Origin: Halopseudomonas nanhaiensis | Lineage (GTDB): Bacteria > Pseudomonadota > Gammaproteobacteria > Pseudomonadales > Pseudomonadaceae | Reading direction: 5' to 3' | NCBI RefSeq assembly: GCF_020025155.1 | Contig: NZ_CP073751.1 | Location: 1,426,001-1,490,000, forward strand | Length of the DNA: 64,000 bases | In this document: positions 36,064 to 44,992 of the stretch, in pieces | Numbering within the stretch: position 1 is the first letter of the stretch | How the letters are laid out: the number at the start of each line of letters is the position of its first letter | Notes under the pieces: generated by a model | What the model was told of the DNA's origin: nothing | Seen by the model: the letters and a program-made list of their open reading frames with translations, nothing else | The model's database searches: none | Position numbers and translations under genes: made by a program

Positions 36064-36774
36064 TTATTCTGCGGACGCCACCACCGCCCGGCCGATATAC
36101 AACACTTCGCCCGTCGGCCTGCTCAGCGGTGACCCACCTGCGGGTTCGAGCGTAAGTTCGAAGAGTTGCCCCGGCTCGACGCGACCGATCTGCTCAGCGC
36201 TCAGGCTGTACGGCTGGCCTGGCTGCACCAGACCGAGGGAGCGCGGACCGTCGGCGGGATCGACGAGTGTCCAGAACTGAACCGATCTGTTCGCAGGAAT
36301 GCTGTCGCTGACCAGCGGATCGAGGTGCAGGTCGCCATCCTGATTGACGCGGATGACCCACCCCGGATCGGCAGCCTGCCCGGGTTGCTGAAGCACTACC
36401 GTATACGCAGGCGAGGCCGGATCCTCGGGTAGAAGCGCCGGCACCACGCTGAGAAGTAATACGAAGGCGAGGGCGGCGCTGGTCAAACGCCACAGTCCAA
36501 GGCTGTTCCAGATGCGCTGGGTAATGGTCTCCGGTTGTGAATCGCGCACAGCGATGCTCTGCCTGATGCGCGGCCATAGCGCAGCCGAGGGCGGTACGGC
36601 CGGTAACTCATCGCTCAGTGCGAGCCAGTGTGCCTGCCATTCCAGCGCGATGCGTGGGGCGTCCCGGTCGTGTTCGATCAGTTCGTCTACCTCGGCGGTT
36701 TGTGCTTCGTCGAGCAGGCCCAGCACGTACTCGCCAATCAGCGCCCGTCGCTCTTCAGGTTGCTCTGGAATCAT
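36064..36774 (-). CDS. RskA-type anti-sigma factor
   Basis: ATG 36774 overlaps the sigma-factor stop (ATGA), which points to coupled translation; GTG 36786 is an alternative. The 236-residue protein has the N-terminal sigma-binding domain (RRALIGEYVLGLLDEAQTAE), one transmembrane helix (LTSAALAFVLLLSVVPALL, about residue 100) and a periplasmic RskA domain (WVIRVNQDGDLHLDPLVSDS; RSVQFWTLVDPADGPRSLGL). It holds the sigma factor at the membrane until regulated proteolysis releases it. The inducing signal is unknown. Confidence 0.9.
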   Translation of the reverse strand: MIPEQPEERRALIGEYVLGLLDEAQTAEVDELIEHDRDAPRIALEWQAHWLALSDELPAVPPSAALWPRIRQSIAVRDSQPETITQRIWNSLGLWRLTSAALAFVLLLSVVPALLPEDPASPAYTVVLQQPGQAADPGWVIRVNQDGDLHLDPLVSDSIPANRSVQFWTLVDPADGPRSLGLVQPGQPYSLSAEQIGRVEPGQLFELTLEPAGGSPLSRPTGEVLYIGRAVVASAE

Positions 36775-37319
36775 GCTTGTAGGCACTCCTGCAACGCGCG
36801 CAGTCCAGCGCGGATCCGCCCCTTGATGGTGCCGAGCGGGATGCTCAGGCGCGATGAAATCTGCGCATGCGTCAGTCCGCGGTAGAAAGCCAGCAGGATC
36901 GGCCGGCGTCGATCGTCATCGACCTTGCGCAGGCAGCTCACCAGTCGCCGGTTCTCGTCGCGCTGCTCGAGTTGCTCCGGCACGCCCGGCAGCCCGTCGA
37001 TCAGCTGATCCACGGCGCCATCATCGGTGCCTGCCCACCGGCCGCGGCGGCGTAGTTCATTCAGTGCGCGGTAGCGAACGATGCTGTACAGCCAGGCGCG
37101 GCCGCTGCCCACCTCGCGTCGGTAGCGCCCGGCGTTTTGCCAGATCTGTACGAAGGCGTCATGCAGGCAATCTTCGGCCTGTTCGCGCTGGCCCAGCATG
37201 CCGATAAGCAGACTGAGCATGCGCGGCGATTCCTCCCGGTACAGACGTTGGAGGGCGTGTTCATCCTGACGCGCGCAAGCCTCGATGGCCTGCTCATGGT
37301 CGAACGCTGATTCCGGCAT
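36771..37319 (-). CDS. SigK-like ECF sigma factor
   Basis: ATG 37319 gives 182 residues; an upstream GTG at 37358 is possible. Region 2 is MLGQREQAEDCLHDAFVQIW with SGRAWLYSIVRYRALNELRR, and region 4 is LAFYRGLTHAQISSRLSIPL plus GTIKGRIRAGLRAL. It is coupled to the RskA-type anti-sigma gene and followed by DUF4394, a standard three-gene arrangement. Confidence 0.92.
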   Translation of the reverse strand: MPESAFDHEQAIEACARQDEHALQRLYREESPRMLSLLIGMLGQREQAEDCLHDAFVQIWQNAGRYRREVGSGRAWLYSIVRYRALNELRRRGRWAGTDDGAVDQLIDGLPGVPEQLEQRDENRRLVSCLRKVDDDRRRPILLAFYRGLTHAQISSRLSIPLGTIKGRIRAGLRALQECLQA

Positions 37320-37449
37320 GCGTGCAGTCCGCTTCCCTATGGTTTGCCGATTATCCACCTTCCGCGTGACAGTCGTAGCATCCTGATGTCTTCGGCCGCT
37401 GGCTGGTCTTGGTGTGTCCGCGCGGCGGAGCGCGGCCGCCGTGAGTGGG

Positions 37450-38172
37450 TTATTGCAGGTTTTCGGCTGCCTGCGTTTCCAGTTCTGATTTCAGCTCCGG
37501 GTCGAGCTTGAGCTGGCGAGCGAGCTCATCGAGGTAAGTGCGCTCCATGAAGTTCTGATCATCGACCATCAGAATGCTGGCGACATACATCTCGGCGGCA
37601 ATTTCCGGCGTTTGCGCCGAGCGGGCGACGTCGGACGGGTCGAGCGGTTTGCGCAGTTCCTGGTCGAACCAGCGCTTGAGCTCGGGATCCGGGGTGAGCT
37701 TGTTGATCTCACCGTCGATCATCTCACGTTCCCGATCATCGATATGGCCGTCGGCTTTGGCGGCACCGATGATGGCTCTCAGAATGGCCTGGCTATGCTG
37801 CTCGATCTCCGCAGGCGGTACCCGGTCGACGGTGCGCAGCGGGCCGTCAGGCTGCGCCATGCCGGTCTGGACTTCCTTCTGGCTTTGCCAGTTGCTGTAC
37901 GCCTTGTAGGCAACGAGGCCGAGTGCGGCGAGCCCGCCATAGGTAATGACCTTCCCGCCCATCTTGCGGGTCTTCTTGCTGCCCATGAGCAGGCTGATGG
38001 CCCCGCCACCCAGAGCACCACCCCCCACGCTGCCCAGCAGCCCGCCAAGCGCCGACTCGATTCCGGAGCCTGATCCCGAACCTGCTCTCTGGGTCGAGGG
38101 GCTGCTGCCCTGATTCTGGAGTAAATCCTTGCCGCTGGTGAGCAATTGATCGAGCAGACTGCGCGTATTCAT
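37450..38172 (-). CDS. DUF533/TerB-like membrane protein
   Basis: ATG 38172 has AGAGGT upstream. The 240-residue protein has a low-complexity Gly/Ser region (residues about 26-65), a hydrophobic segment (VITYGGLAALGLVAYKAYSN) and a helical C-terminal TerB-like domain (AIIGAAKADGHIDDREREMI). This is the DUF533 (YebE-type) layout. Function is unknown; TerB domains are linked to stress and tellurite responses. Confidence 0.88.
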   Translation of the reverse strand: MNTRSLLDQLLTSGKDLLQNQGSSPSTQRAGSGSGSGIESALGGLLGSVGGGALGGGAISLLMGSKKTRKMGGKVITYGGLAALGLVAYKAYSNWQSQKEVQTGMAQPDGPLRTVDRVPPAEIEQHSQAILRAIIGAAKADGHIDDREREMIDGEINKLTPDPELKRWFDQELRKPLDPSDVARSAQTPEIAAEMYVASILMVDDQNFMERTYLDELARQLKLDPELKSELETQAAENLQ

Positions 38173-38426
38173 GGAAACCTCTGCAATGAGCGACAACGTT
38201 CATGGGTCAGTCGTTACCGGCTTTGACCGCTAATGCGGAAAAAAATCAGCGTGTTATGGAATCTGGCCGCAGGCGAAGCCGCAGCATTGTCACATCAGAC
38301 CTTGCTGGCAGAGCGCACGCAAGCGGGGGGCGGGGGGAAATATGTATCCGGTTGTCTATGACGCGGGGGCGCCGCAGCCGCTGCTGCACGATTGCCTGCA
38401 GCGGCGCGCGCCTGCGTAGGCGGACC

Positions 38427-38807
38427 TTAGCCCATACGGTGCAAGGCGCAGATCTTGTTACCGGCCGGATCACGCAGGTAGGCGAGGTACAGCTGGCCGC
38501 CGTTACCCTGACGAACACCCGGTGGATCTTCGCAAGTCACGCCACCATTGGCGAGGCCGGCGGCATGCCAGGCATCGGCCTGTTCCGGGCTGTCCATGGC
38601 GAAGCCGATGGTGCTGCCGTTGCCGTTCGACGCGGGCTCGCCGTCGAGTGGTTTGGTAATGGCAAACACTCCGGTTTTGGTAAACCAGAAGCAGCGACCC
38701 TTCTCGTCGATGACGCCGGGCTTGCAGCCGACTACGCCCAGTACGGCGTCATAAAATGCCTTGGATTGCTGAATATCGTTGGCGCCGAGCATGACATGGC
38801 TGAACAT
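38427..38807 (-). CDS. VOC-family (glyoxalase/bleomycin-resistance fold) protein
   Basis: A 126-residue protein with two beta-alpha-beta-beta-beta modules: FSHVMLGANDIQQSKAFYDA at the start and LAYLRDPAGNKICALHR at the end. His4 and the Glu-equivalent region near the C-terminus are possible metal ligands. Sequence style matches VOC proteins annotated as glyoxalase-like in Pseudomonas. Substrate unknown. Confidence 0.9.
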   Translation of the reverse strand: MFSHVMLGANDIQQSKAFYDAVLGVVGCKPGVIDEKGRCFWFTKTGVFAITKPLDGEPASNGNGSTIGFAMDSPEQADAWHAAGLANGGVTCEDPPGVRQGNGGQLYLAYLRDPAGNKICALHRMG

Positions 38808-39062
38808 CTCGTATTCCTTCTCTTGGTGTGGTGTTGTTCTTGGCGTGATCAGCCTTCAGGTAAACGTTGCGCGAGTCAATAGATTCCCATTGCGCACCCA
38901 CCATGGACGGCTGAACGGGAATGCGAACGCTTAAATTTAAAATTACCATCAGAGTCCGCATAACCCATTGACTGAATTGAATTTATTCCGGTTTCGGCTG
39001 GCAATGCAGTTCAGCGTTCGGCACAATGAACGCACTTTGATCAGCCGCGGGATATCAGCACC

Positions 39063-39527
39063 ATGAAAGGTCACCAGGAAGTTGTCGATTGTCTCATCGA
39101 GCTGCTGCGCGGAGAGCTCGGCGCACGTGACCAGTATTTCCTGCATTCGCGATTGTATGAAGACATGGGGTATGCCCGGCTGTACGAGCGGATCAACCAC
39201 GAGATGGAGGAGGAGACGCAGCACGCCGATGCAATCCTCAAGCGCATCCTGTTCCTGGAAGGCATGCCGGACATGCGTCCAGCCGATATTCACCCGGGCT
39301 ATACCGTTCCGGATATGCTGGCTGCCGATCTGCGCCTGGAGTACCAGGTACGCGATGATCTGGCCCGGGCGATCGCACTGTGCGAGCGGCATGGTGACTA
39401 TCAGACCCGGCAGATCCTCGAGATCCAGCTGAAAGATACCGAAGAAGACCACGCATACTGGCTTGAGCAGCAACTACGCCTGATCAAGCTGGTTGGGCTG
39501 CCTAACTACCTGCAATCGCAGATGTAA
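39063..39527 (+). CDS. bfr: Bacterioferritin-type iron-storage protein (BfrA/FtnA-like)
   Basis: A 154-residue ferritin-like protein. Iron-site residues are visible as Glu in [20 protein letters not shown], the [18 protein letters not shown] block with its Glu and His, and [13 protein letters not shown] near the end. The sequence strongly resembles P. aeruginosa PA4235 (BfrA/FtnA). It oxidises Fe(II) and stores it in a 24-mer. It is monocistronic, with a 255-nt AT-rich region upstream. Confidence 0.93.
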   Translation: MKGHQEVVDCLIELLRGELGARDQYFLHSRLYEDMGYARLYERINHEMEEETQHADAILKRILFLEGMPDMRPADIHPGYTVPDMLAADLRLEYQVRDDLARAIALCERHGDYQTRQILEIQLKDTEEDHAYWLEQQLRLIKLVGLPNYLQSQM

Positions 39528-39624
39528 GCCTCGACAGCAGTGTGTGCCGGTTGTCCGGCTCGTAACTGTACCTTGTCGCTCCCCGGTCCCGGGCGTATAA
39601 GAATCGATCGCCCGAGGACGATGC

Positions 39625-41175
39625 ATGATGACAGTTTCTGACCTGACCGCTGAGCCCATTTGGCCGGCTGCCGGCCGACGAGAGTGGCTGGGCCTGGCTG
39701 TACTGGTTCTACCTACGCTTCTGTTGGCCCTCGACATGACGGTGCTGCATCTGGCTGCGCCGCACCTGAGCGCCGATCTGCAGCCGACCAGCTCCCAGCT
39801 CCTGTGGATTCTCGACATCTACGGCTTCATGGTTGCCGGGTTCCTGATCACCATGGGCACGCTCGGTGACCGCATCGGCCGCAGACGGCTGTTGCTCATG
39901 GGCGCTTTCGCCTTCGGCGTGGCATCGATCGCTGCCGCCTTCTCGACCTCGTCGGGCATGTTGATCGCCACCCGGGCGCTGCTCGGGATCGCCGGTGCCA
40001 CGCTCATGCCGTCGACGCTGTCGCTGATTCGCAACATGTTCCATCTCGAGCGCGAACGTACCCTGGCGATCACCATCTGGATGACCGGTTTTATCGTAGG
40101 CAGCGCCATTGGGCCCCTTGTTGGCGGCCTGATGCTGGAGTTTTTCTGGTGGGGCTCGGTATTCCTGCTTGCCGTGCCGGTGATGGCCCTGCTGTTGATC
40201 GTTGGTCCGATACTGCTGCCGGAGTTTCGCGACGAGCAGGCCGGCCGGCTGGATTTCACCAGCGCGGTCCTCTGCGTCGGCGCATTGTTGCTGGTGATCT
40301 ACGGGCTGAAGGACACGGCCCGGGACGGTGTGAACCTGCTGGCCTGCGGCGCGGCGGTTGCAGGCATCGGCGTCGGCATCGCATTCACTCGCCGGCAGAA
40401 ACGTCTGGCTGACCCGATGTTCGACATGGCGCTGTTTCGTCGGCGCGCGTTCACCGTGTCAGTCACCGCAATGATGCTGTCGCTGCTGGCGTTGTCCGGC
40501 TCCTGGCTGATGATCTTTCAATACCTGCAGGGTGTAAGCGGACTGACTGCGCTGGAAGCCGGGCTCGCCATGCTTCCAGCTGCGGTGATCCAGACCGGCG
40601 GCTCCCTGCTGGTGCCGCGCATCGCACGGCGGCTGCGACCGTCGGTGTTCGTCAGTCTGGGGCTCGGCGTCGCGGTCATCGGTCTGCTGACCCTGCTGCT
40701 GGTGCAGGGCCGGGAAGGTGTCGCTCTGATCGTGCTCGGGACGATACTGCTCGGTGTAGGCATCATGCCGATGATGATCCTGGGCACCGATCTGGTGGTG
40801 AGCGCAGCACCGAAGGAGAAGACCGGGGCCGCCGCCGCAACCTCCGAGACCGCCTCCGAGCTGGGTATGGCGATGGGTATCGCGGTCATCGGCAGTGTGG
40901 GCGCGGCCGTTTACCGCACGCATGTGGCAGGCGAGCTGCCGGCGGGGTTGACGATGCAGCAGGCGGAGATAGCCGGCGATACCATTGGCGGTGCGCTGGC
41001 CGTTTCGCGGCAACTGCCAGCCGAACTGGGAGAGCTGGTACTTGCTGTTGCGCAAAGCGGCTTCGCTGAAGCGCTGCACGCCAATGCGTTGATTGGGGCG
41101 GGCATCATGGCCGCAACAGCCGTGCTGACTGCGACCTGTCTGAGCGACGTCAAGCTGGAGCCGGGCGCCCACTGA
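39625..41175 (+). CDS. DHA2-family MFS drug exporter (SmvA/QacA-like)
   Basis: A 516-residue protein with 14 predicted helices. LLALDMTVLHLAAPHLSADL contains the Asp of motif D1, and GTLGDRIGRRRLLLMGAFAF is motif A. AITIWMTGFIVGSAIGPLVG is motif C, typical of antiporters. SmvA and QacA export cationic biocides such as methyl viologen and quaternary ammonium compounds, which is the most likely activity. GAGGACG lies upstream of ATG 39625. Confidence 0.88.
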   Translation: MMTVSDLTAEPIWPAAGRREWLGLAVLVLPTLLLALDMTVLHLAAPHLSADLQPTSSQLLWILDIYGFMVAGFLITMGTLGDRIGRRRLLLMGAFAFGVASIAAAFSTSSGMLIATRALLGIAGATLMPSTLSLIRNMFHLERERTLAITIWMTGFIVGSAIGPLVGGLMLEFFWWGSVFLLAVPVMALLLIVGPILLPEFRDEQAGRLDFTSAVLCVGALLLVIYGLKDTARDGVNLLACGAAVAGIGVGIAFTRRQKRLADPMFDMALFRRRAFTVSVTAMMLSLLALSGSWLMIFQYLQGVSGLTALEAGLAMLPAAVIQTGGSLLVPRIARRLRPSVFVSLGLGVAVIGLLTLLLVQGREGVALIVLGTILLGVGIMPMMILGTDLVVSAAPKEKTGAAAATSETASELGMAMGIAVIGSVGAAVYRTHVAGELPAGLTMQQAEIAGDTIGGALAVSRQLPAELGELVLAVAQSGFAEALHANALIGAGIMAATAVLTATCLSDVKLEPGAH

Positions 41176-41208
41176 CGTGGCCTGCGGCGGATGGCTCGGG
41201 GAATCGAC

Positions 41209-43302
41209 TCAGGTTGCGGGAACCGGTGTTTCCTCCCGGCGGGTATCGAGCAGAAACTCGCCAGGCGGAACCGGTCTGCCGAGCCAGAAACCCTGCAACA
41301 CGTCACAGCCGAGTTCGGACAGTAGCGCCTGCTGGTCGGCGTCCTCGATGCCTTCGGCTACCACTCGCAGATTCAACGCCCGGCCAAGCGTGACCACCGA
41401 CGCGACGATCGCTGCATCGATGCTTCCCGCGCACACTTCGCTGATGAAGCTGCGATCGATCTTCAGCTCTCGTACGGGTAGGCGCTTGATGTACGAGAGG
41501 CTGGAGTAGCCGGAGCCGAAGTCGTCGATGGACAGGCATACGCCCAGCCCGGCCAGTTCTTCCAGCATGGCGATCGCTTCGGCGTCCCGCACTGCCATGG
41601 TTTCAGTGATCTCGATTGCCAGACACTGTGCAGGTAGATCGAATCGCGCGAGAGCCTCCCGCACATGCTCGACCAGACCATGATGGCGCACGTGCAGGCC
41701 GGAAATGTTCACCGCCACCTGCCAGTCGAGGTGGCCCTCGGCGCGCCAGGTCTGCAGCTGTTGTGCCGCGGCGTTCAGCACCCATTCATCGATACGCGTG
41801 ATCAGTCCGGATTGCTCCGCCAGGCCGATGAAGCGGTCCGGGGCCAACAGGCCCAGCTCAGGATGCTGCCAGCGGACCAGTGCTTCAGCGCCGATCGGCT
41901 TGCCTGACAGCGCCGAGAACTTGGGTTGAAAGTGCAGCACCAGCTCCTCGCGCTCGATGCCCAGGCGCAACTCGTGCAGCAGCTTGAGCTGGGCTCGCGC
42001 ATCCAGGTTCATCACCGGTTCGAAGAAGCTGTAGTCGTTACGGCCGTTGTGCTTGGCGTGGTACATGGCGGCGTCGGCATTCATCAGCAGCTCCTGCTGC
42101 TTGACTCCGTCACGGGGGTAGAGCGCGATGCCGACGCTGGTCGACACCCGCAGCTCGTGCTCGCCGACGGGGAAGGGGCGGCTGACCAGTCCTATGACCT
42201 CCTGGGCGATGACGGATGCCTCGGCCTCGCCTGTAACCTCCGCGAGCAATACGAATTCGTCGCCACCGACCCGGGCGAGGGTATTGCTCGAACGCATGTG
42301 TTGTTGCAGGCGGTTGGCGACCTGACACAGCAGCTCATCCCCGGTGTGATGACCGAAGGCGTCGTTGATCGGCTTGAATCCGTCCAGATCGAGAAACATC
42401 AACGCGAACAGGCCATCTTCGCGACGCGCACGGACGATGGCTTCGTTGATGCGCTCTTCAAGCAGGACCCGGTTCGGTAGCCTGGTCAGGCTGTCCTGCA
42501 AGGCCAGCTCCATGAGCTTTCGGTTGGCGCGCGCCAGTGAGGAACTGAGCACTTCGGTCTTGGCCGCCAGGCGTGCATCGAGCACAGAGAGCAGCAGTGT
42601 TATCGCGAGAATCGCCAGCGTGATGACGATTACCAGGCTCGCCAGCCACTGAGTGTCCAGTCCGGTGATCGCAGCACCACAGAAGCTGCCCTCCGGGAAG
42701 CCGGCTGCCGCCATGCCGATGTAGTGCATACCAACAATGGCAAAGCCCATGATCACTGCGGCGCCCGCCCGCAGCGCCTTGACCCGGGAGCTGTGACGAC
42801 GCAAGGCGAATGCGATGCGCAGCGCGGAGCCGGAGGCGACGGTGGCGACGCCGAGCGAGACTCCTACCAGCCAGGGATCGTAGATGATGCCCGGTTGCAT
42901 GCGCAGTGCTGCCATGCCCAGGTAGTGCATGCTGCTGATGCCCGCACCCATGACTAGCGCGCCGAGCAGCGTGTCGCCCCACGACATGTCCGGCTGGCTT
43001 ACCAGCCACAACGCGAGGCCGGAGCTGAGGATGGCCAGCACCAGTGATCCCATGGTGAACGTCAGATCGTAGCCAAGCGGAATGGGCAGCTTGAAGGCCA
43101 GCATGCCGATGAAGTGCATCGACCAGATGCCAAAACCCATCGCCAGAGCGCCGCCGCTTATCCAGTAACGAACCGCCGCGCCCCTGGCCGAAGCAATGCG
43201 CCCCGCCAGATCAAGAGCGGTATACGAAGACAGCATCGCGACGGCGAAGGAAATAAGGACCAGGAACAGGTCGTAGCGGCCGGCAAGCATCAGAGCGCTC
43301 AT
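41209..43302 (-). CDS. mucR: MHYT-GGDEF-EAL c-di-GMP protein (MucR-like)
   Basis: A 697-residue membrane protein. The N-terminal MHYT domain has seven helices and three MHxxGM motifs (MHFIGML, MHYLGMA, MHYIGMA), proposed to sense a gas or metal. The GGDEF domain is intact (ARVGGDEFVLLAEV) and the EAL domain is intact (GAEALVRWQHPELG; VNISGLHVRHHGLVE; DDFGSGYSSLSYIK). Both cyclase and phosphodiesterase activity are possible. The layout is that of P. aeruginosa MucR, which tunes alginate production and nitrate sensing. Confidence 0.9.
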   Translation of the reverse strand: MSALMLAGRYDLFLVLISFAVAMLSSYTALDLAGRIASARGAAVRYWISGGALAMGFGIWSMHFIGMLAFKLPIPLGYDLTFTMGSLVLAILSSGLALWLVSQPDMSWGDTLLGALVMGAGISSMHYLGMAALRMQPGIIYDPWLVGVSLGVATVASGSALRIAFALRRHSSRVKALRAGAAVIMGFAIVGMHYIGMAAAGFPEGSFCGAAITGLDTQWLASLVIVITLAILAITLLLSVLDARLAAKTEVLSSSLARANRKLMELALQDSLTRLPNRVLLEERINEAIVRARREDGLFALMFLDLDGFKPINDAFGHHTGDELLCQVANRLQQHMRSSNTLARVGGDEFVLLAEVTGEAEASVIAQEVIGLVSRPFPVGEHELRVSTSVGIALYPRDGVKQQELLMNADAAMYHAKHNGRNDYSFFEPVMNLDARAQLKLLHELRLGIEREELVLHFQPKFSALSGKPIGAEALVRWQHPELGLLAPDRFIGLAEQSGLITRIDEWVLNAAAQQLQTWRAEGHLDWQVAVNISGLHVRHHGLVEHVREALARFDLPAQCLAIEITETMAVRDAEAIAMLEELAGLGVCLSIDDFGSGYSSLSYIKRLPVRELKIDRSFISEVCAGSIDAAIVASVVTLGRALNLRVVAEGIEDADQQALLSELGCDVLQGFWLGRPVPPGEFLLDTRREETPVPAT

Positions 43303-43432
43303 CTATGAATACGGAAGGCGCCTGGCAGAGGAGGGAAGCAGGCGGTGATGGCATAATGATACGGCATCACTTCGTCTGCCGATAATAGCTTTCTGCTATG
43401 GAGCGTTGCGCACGACGAATGGCAGGTTGCGA

Positions 43433-43456
43433 AGCCGGGCCATGGACGACCCGGCT
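43433..43456 (-). terminator. Hairpin after the succinate-semialdehyde dehydrogenase gene
   Basis: AGCCGGG and CCCGGCT pair around a 10-nt loop, 12 nt beyond the stop at 43469 on the minus strand. Confidence 0.6.
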
Positions 43457-43468
43457 CCCGCTTGACGC

Positions 43469-44848
43469 TTACTTCTCGTTGATCATGATCGACTTGATGT
43501 TGACGAACTCGTGCATGCCGAAGCCGCCGTGTTCACGACCGTAACCGCTGTCCTTCACGCCACCGAACGGCAGGTTGGGTTGCGCCAGGTTATAGCCGTT
43601 GATGTTGACCATGCCGGTATCAAACTCGTCGCGGGCCAGCTTGATGGCTCGTTCGGGGTCGGTAGAGAAGATGCCGCCACCCAGACCGAAGGGGGAGTCG
43701 TTGGCCACGCGCATGGCTTCTTCTTCGTCCTTGACCCGGATCAGCGCGGCGACTGGGCCGAACAGCTCATCGTCATAGGCCGGCTGGCCGGGCTTCACGT
43801 TTTCCAGCACGGTCGCCGGATAGTAGTAGCCCGTGCGATCCGGAACCTCACCGCCGAGCGCGCAGGTCGCCCCGGCTTCGATGGAACGCTGCACCTGATC
43901 GTGAAGCTTGTCGCGCAGGTCCTTGCGCGCCATCGGGCCCATTACCGTGTCCTGGCTGGTGGGGTCGCCGACGGTAATCTTGCCCATCGCTTCGACGAAG
44001 GCATTGCGGAACTGATCATAGACCGCGTCCACGACGATAAAGCGCTTGGCTGCCACGCAGGTCTGGCCGGTGTTGTTGATGCGGCCCATGACGCAGAATT
44101 TGACCGCCTTTTCGATATCGGCATCGCCCAGTACCAGGTAGGCATCGTTGCTGCCCAGCTCGAGTACGGTCTTCTTCAACACTTTGGCTGCTTTCTGTGC
44201 GATGTCGGCGCCGGCCGCAGGGCTACCTGTCAGCGTGACCCCTCGTACCAGCCTGTGTTCAATGACTGCATCGGAGGTGTCGTGGTCGATCAGCAGCGTG
44301 CGGAAGGCGTGCTCGGGCAGACCGGCATCGCGGTACAACTTCTCGACTTCCAGAGCCATGCCCCAGACATTACCGGCGTGCTTGAGCAGAACGGTATTGC
44401 CGACCATGAGGTTATCGGCGCTGTAGCGAATGACCTGATACAGCGGGAAATTCCACGGCTGGATTCCGTAGATCACGCCGATCGGCTGGTAGCTGATCAG
44501 CGCCCGGCCGCCGCGCAGGTCGCGTGTCTGTTCGGCCAGTTCGTCGGCCCCGTGCTCGGCTGCATACTCGCAGATGGCGGCGCAGAGTTCACATTCCTGC
44601 TTGCCTGAAGCCAGCGTCTTGCCCATTTCCTTCGTCATCAGTGCGGCATAGTCGTCCTTGCGTTCGCGGATCAGCGAAGCGACCTTGCGCAGCAGCTCGG
44701 CCCGTTCTGCGAAGGAGGTCTTGCGCCACTGCAGAAAGGCTTCATGGGTGTGTTCGATCACCTGGTTGGCTTCATCGCGAGACATCAGCGTGTAGGTGGC
44801 CAGCGTTTCCTCGGTGGCCGGGTTTATCGTTTGCCTGGAGCGGGACAT
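43469..44848 (-). CDS. NAD-dependent succinate-semialdehyde dehydrogenase (Sad/YneI-like)
   Basis: A 459-residue aldehyde dehydrogenase. The catalytic Glu is in KTVLELGSNDAYLV (family consensus ELGGSDPF) and the catalytic Cys in NNTGQTCVAAKRFIVV. QPWNFPLYQVIRYSADNLMV is the cofactor-side block. Length and sequence match the short Sad (YneI) type, which oxidises succinate semialdehyde to succinate; other aldehydes are possible. It has no visible partner genes. Confidence 0.85.
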   Translation of the reverse strand: MSRSRQTINPATEETLATYTLMSRDEANQVIEHTHEAFLQWRKTSFAERAELLRKVASLIRERKDDYAALMTKEMGKTLASGKQECELCAAICEYAAEHGADELAEQTRDLRGGRALISYQPIGVIYGIQPWNFPLYQVIRYSADNLMVGNTVLLKHAGNVWGMALEVEKLYRDAGLPEHAFRTLLIDHDTSDAVIEHRLVRGVTLTGSPAAGADIAQKAAKVLKKTVLELGSNDAYLVLGDADIEKAVKFCVMGRINNTGQTCVAAKRFIVVDAVYDQFRNAFVEAMGKITVGDPTSQDTVMGPMARKDLRDKLHDQVQRSIEAGATCALGGEVPDRTGYYYPATVLENVKPGQPAYDDELFGPVAALIRVKDEEEAMRVANDSPFGLGGGIFSTDPERAIKLARDEFDTGMVNINGYNLAQPNLPFGGVKDSGYGREHGGFGMHEFVNIKSIMINEK

Positions 44849-44992
44849 GAGGGTCTCCTTGATCGTCGTGAGCGTTAGTCGCGGAGTGGACAGGTTTGGG
44901 ACGGCGCAAGGCGAGCAGAGTTCGTGATGGGCTGTTACGGATGATGTCCGTGGTGTGGCACCGGACAGATCGAGGGAGCGCCGTCCCGCGCC

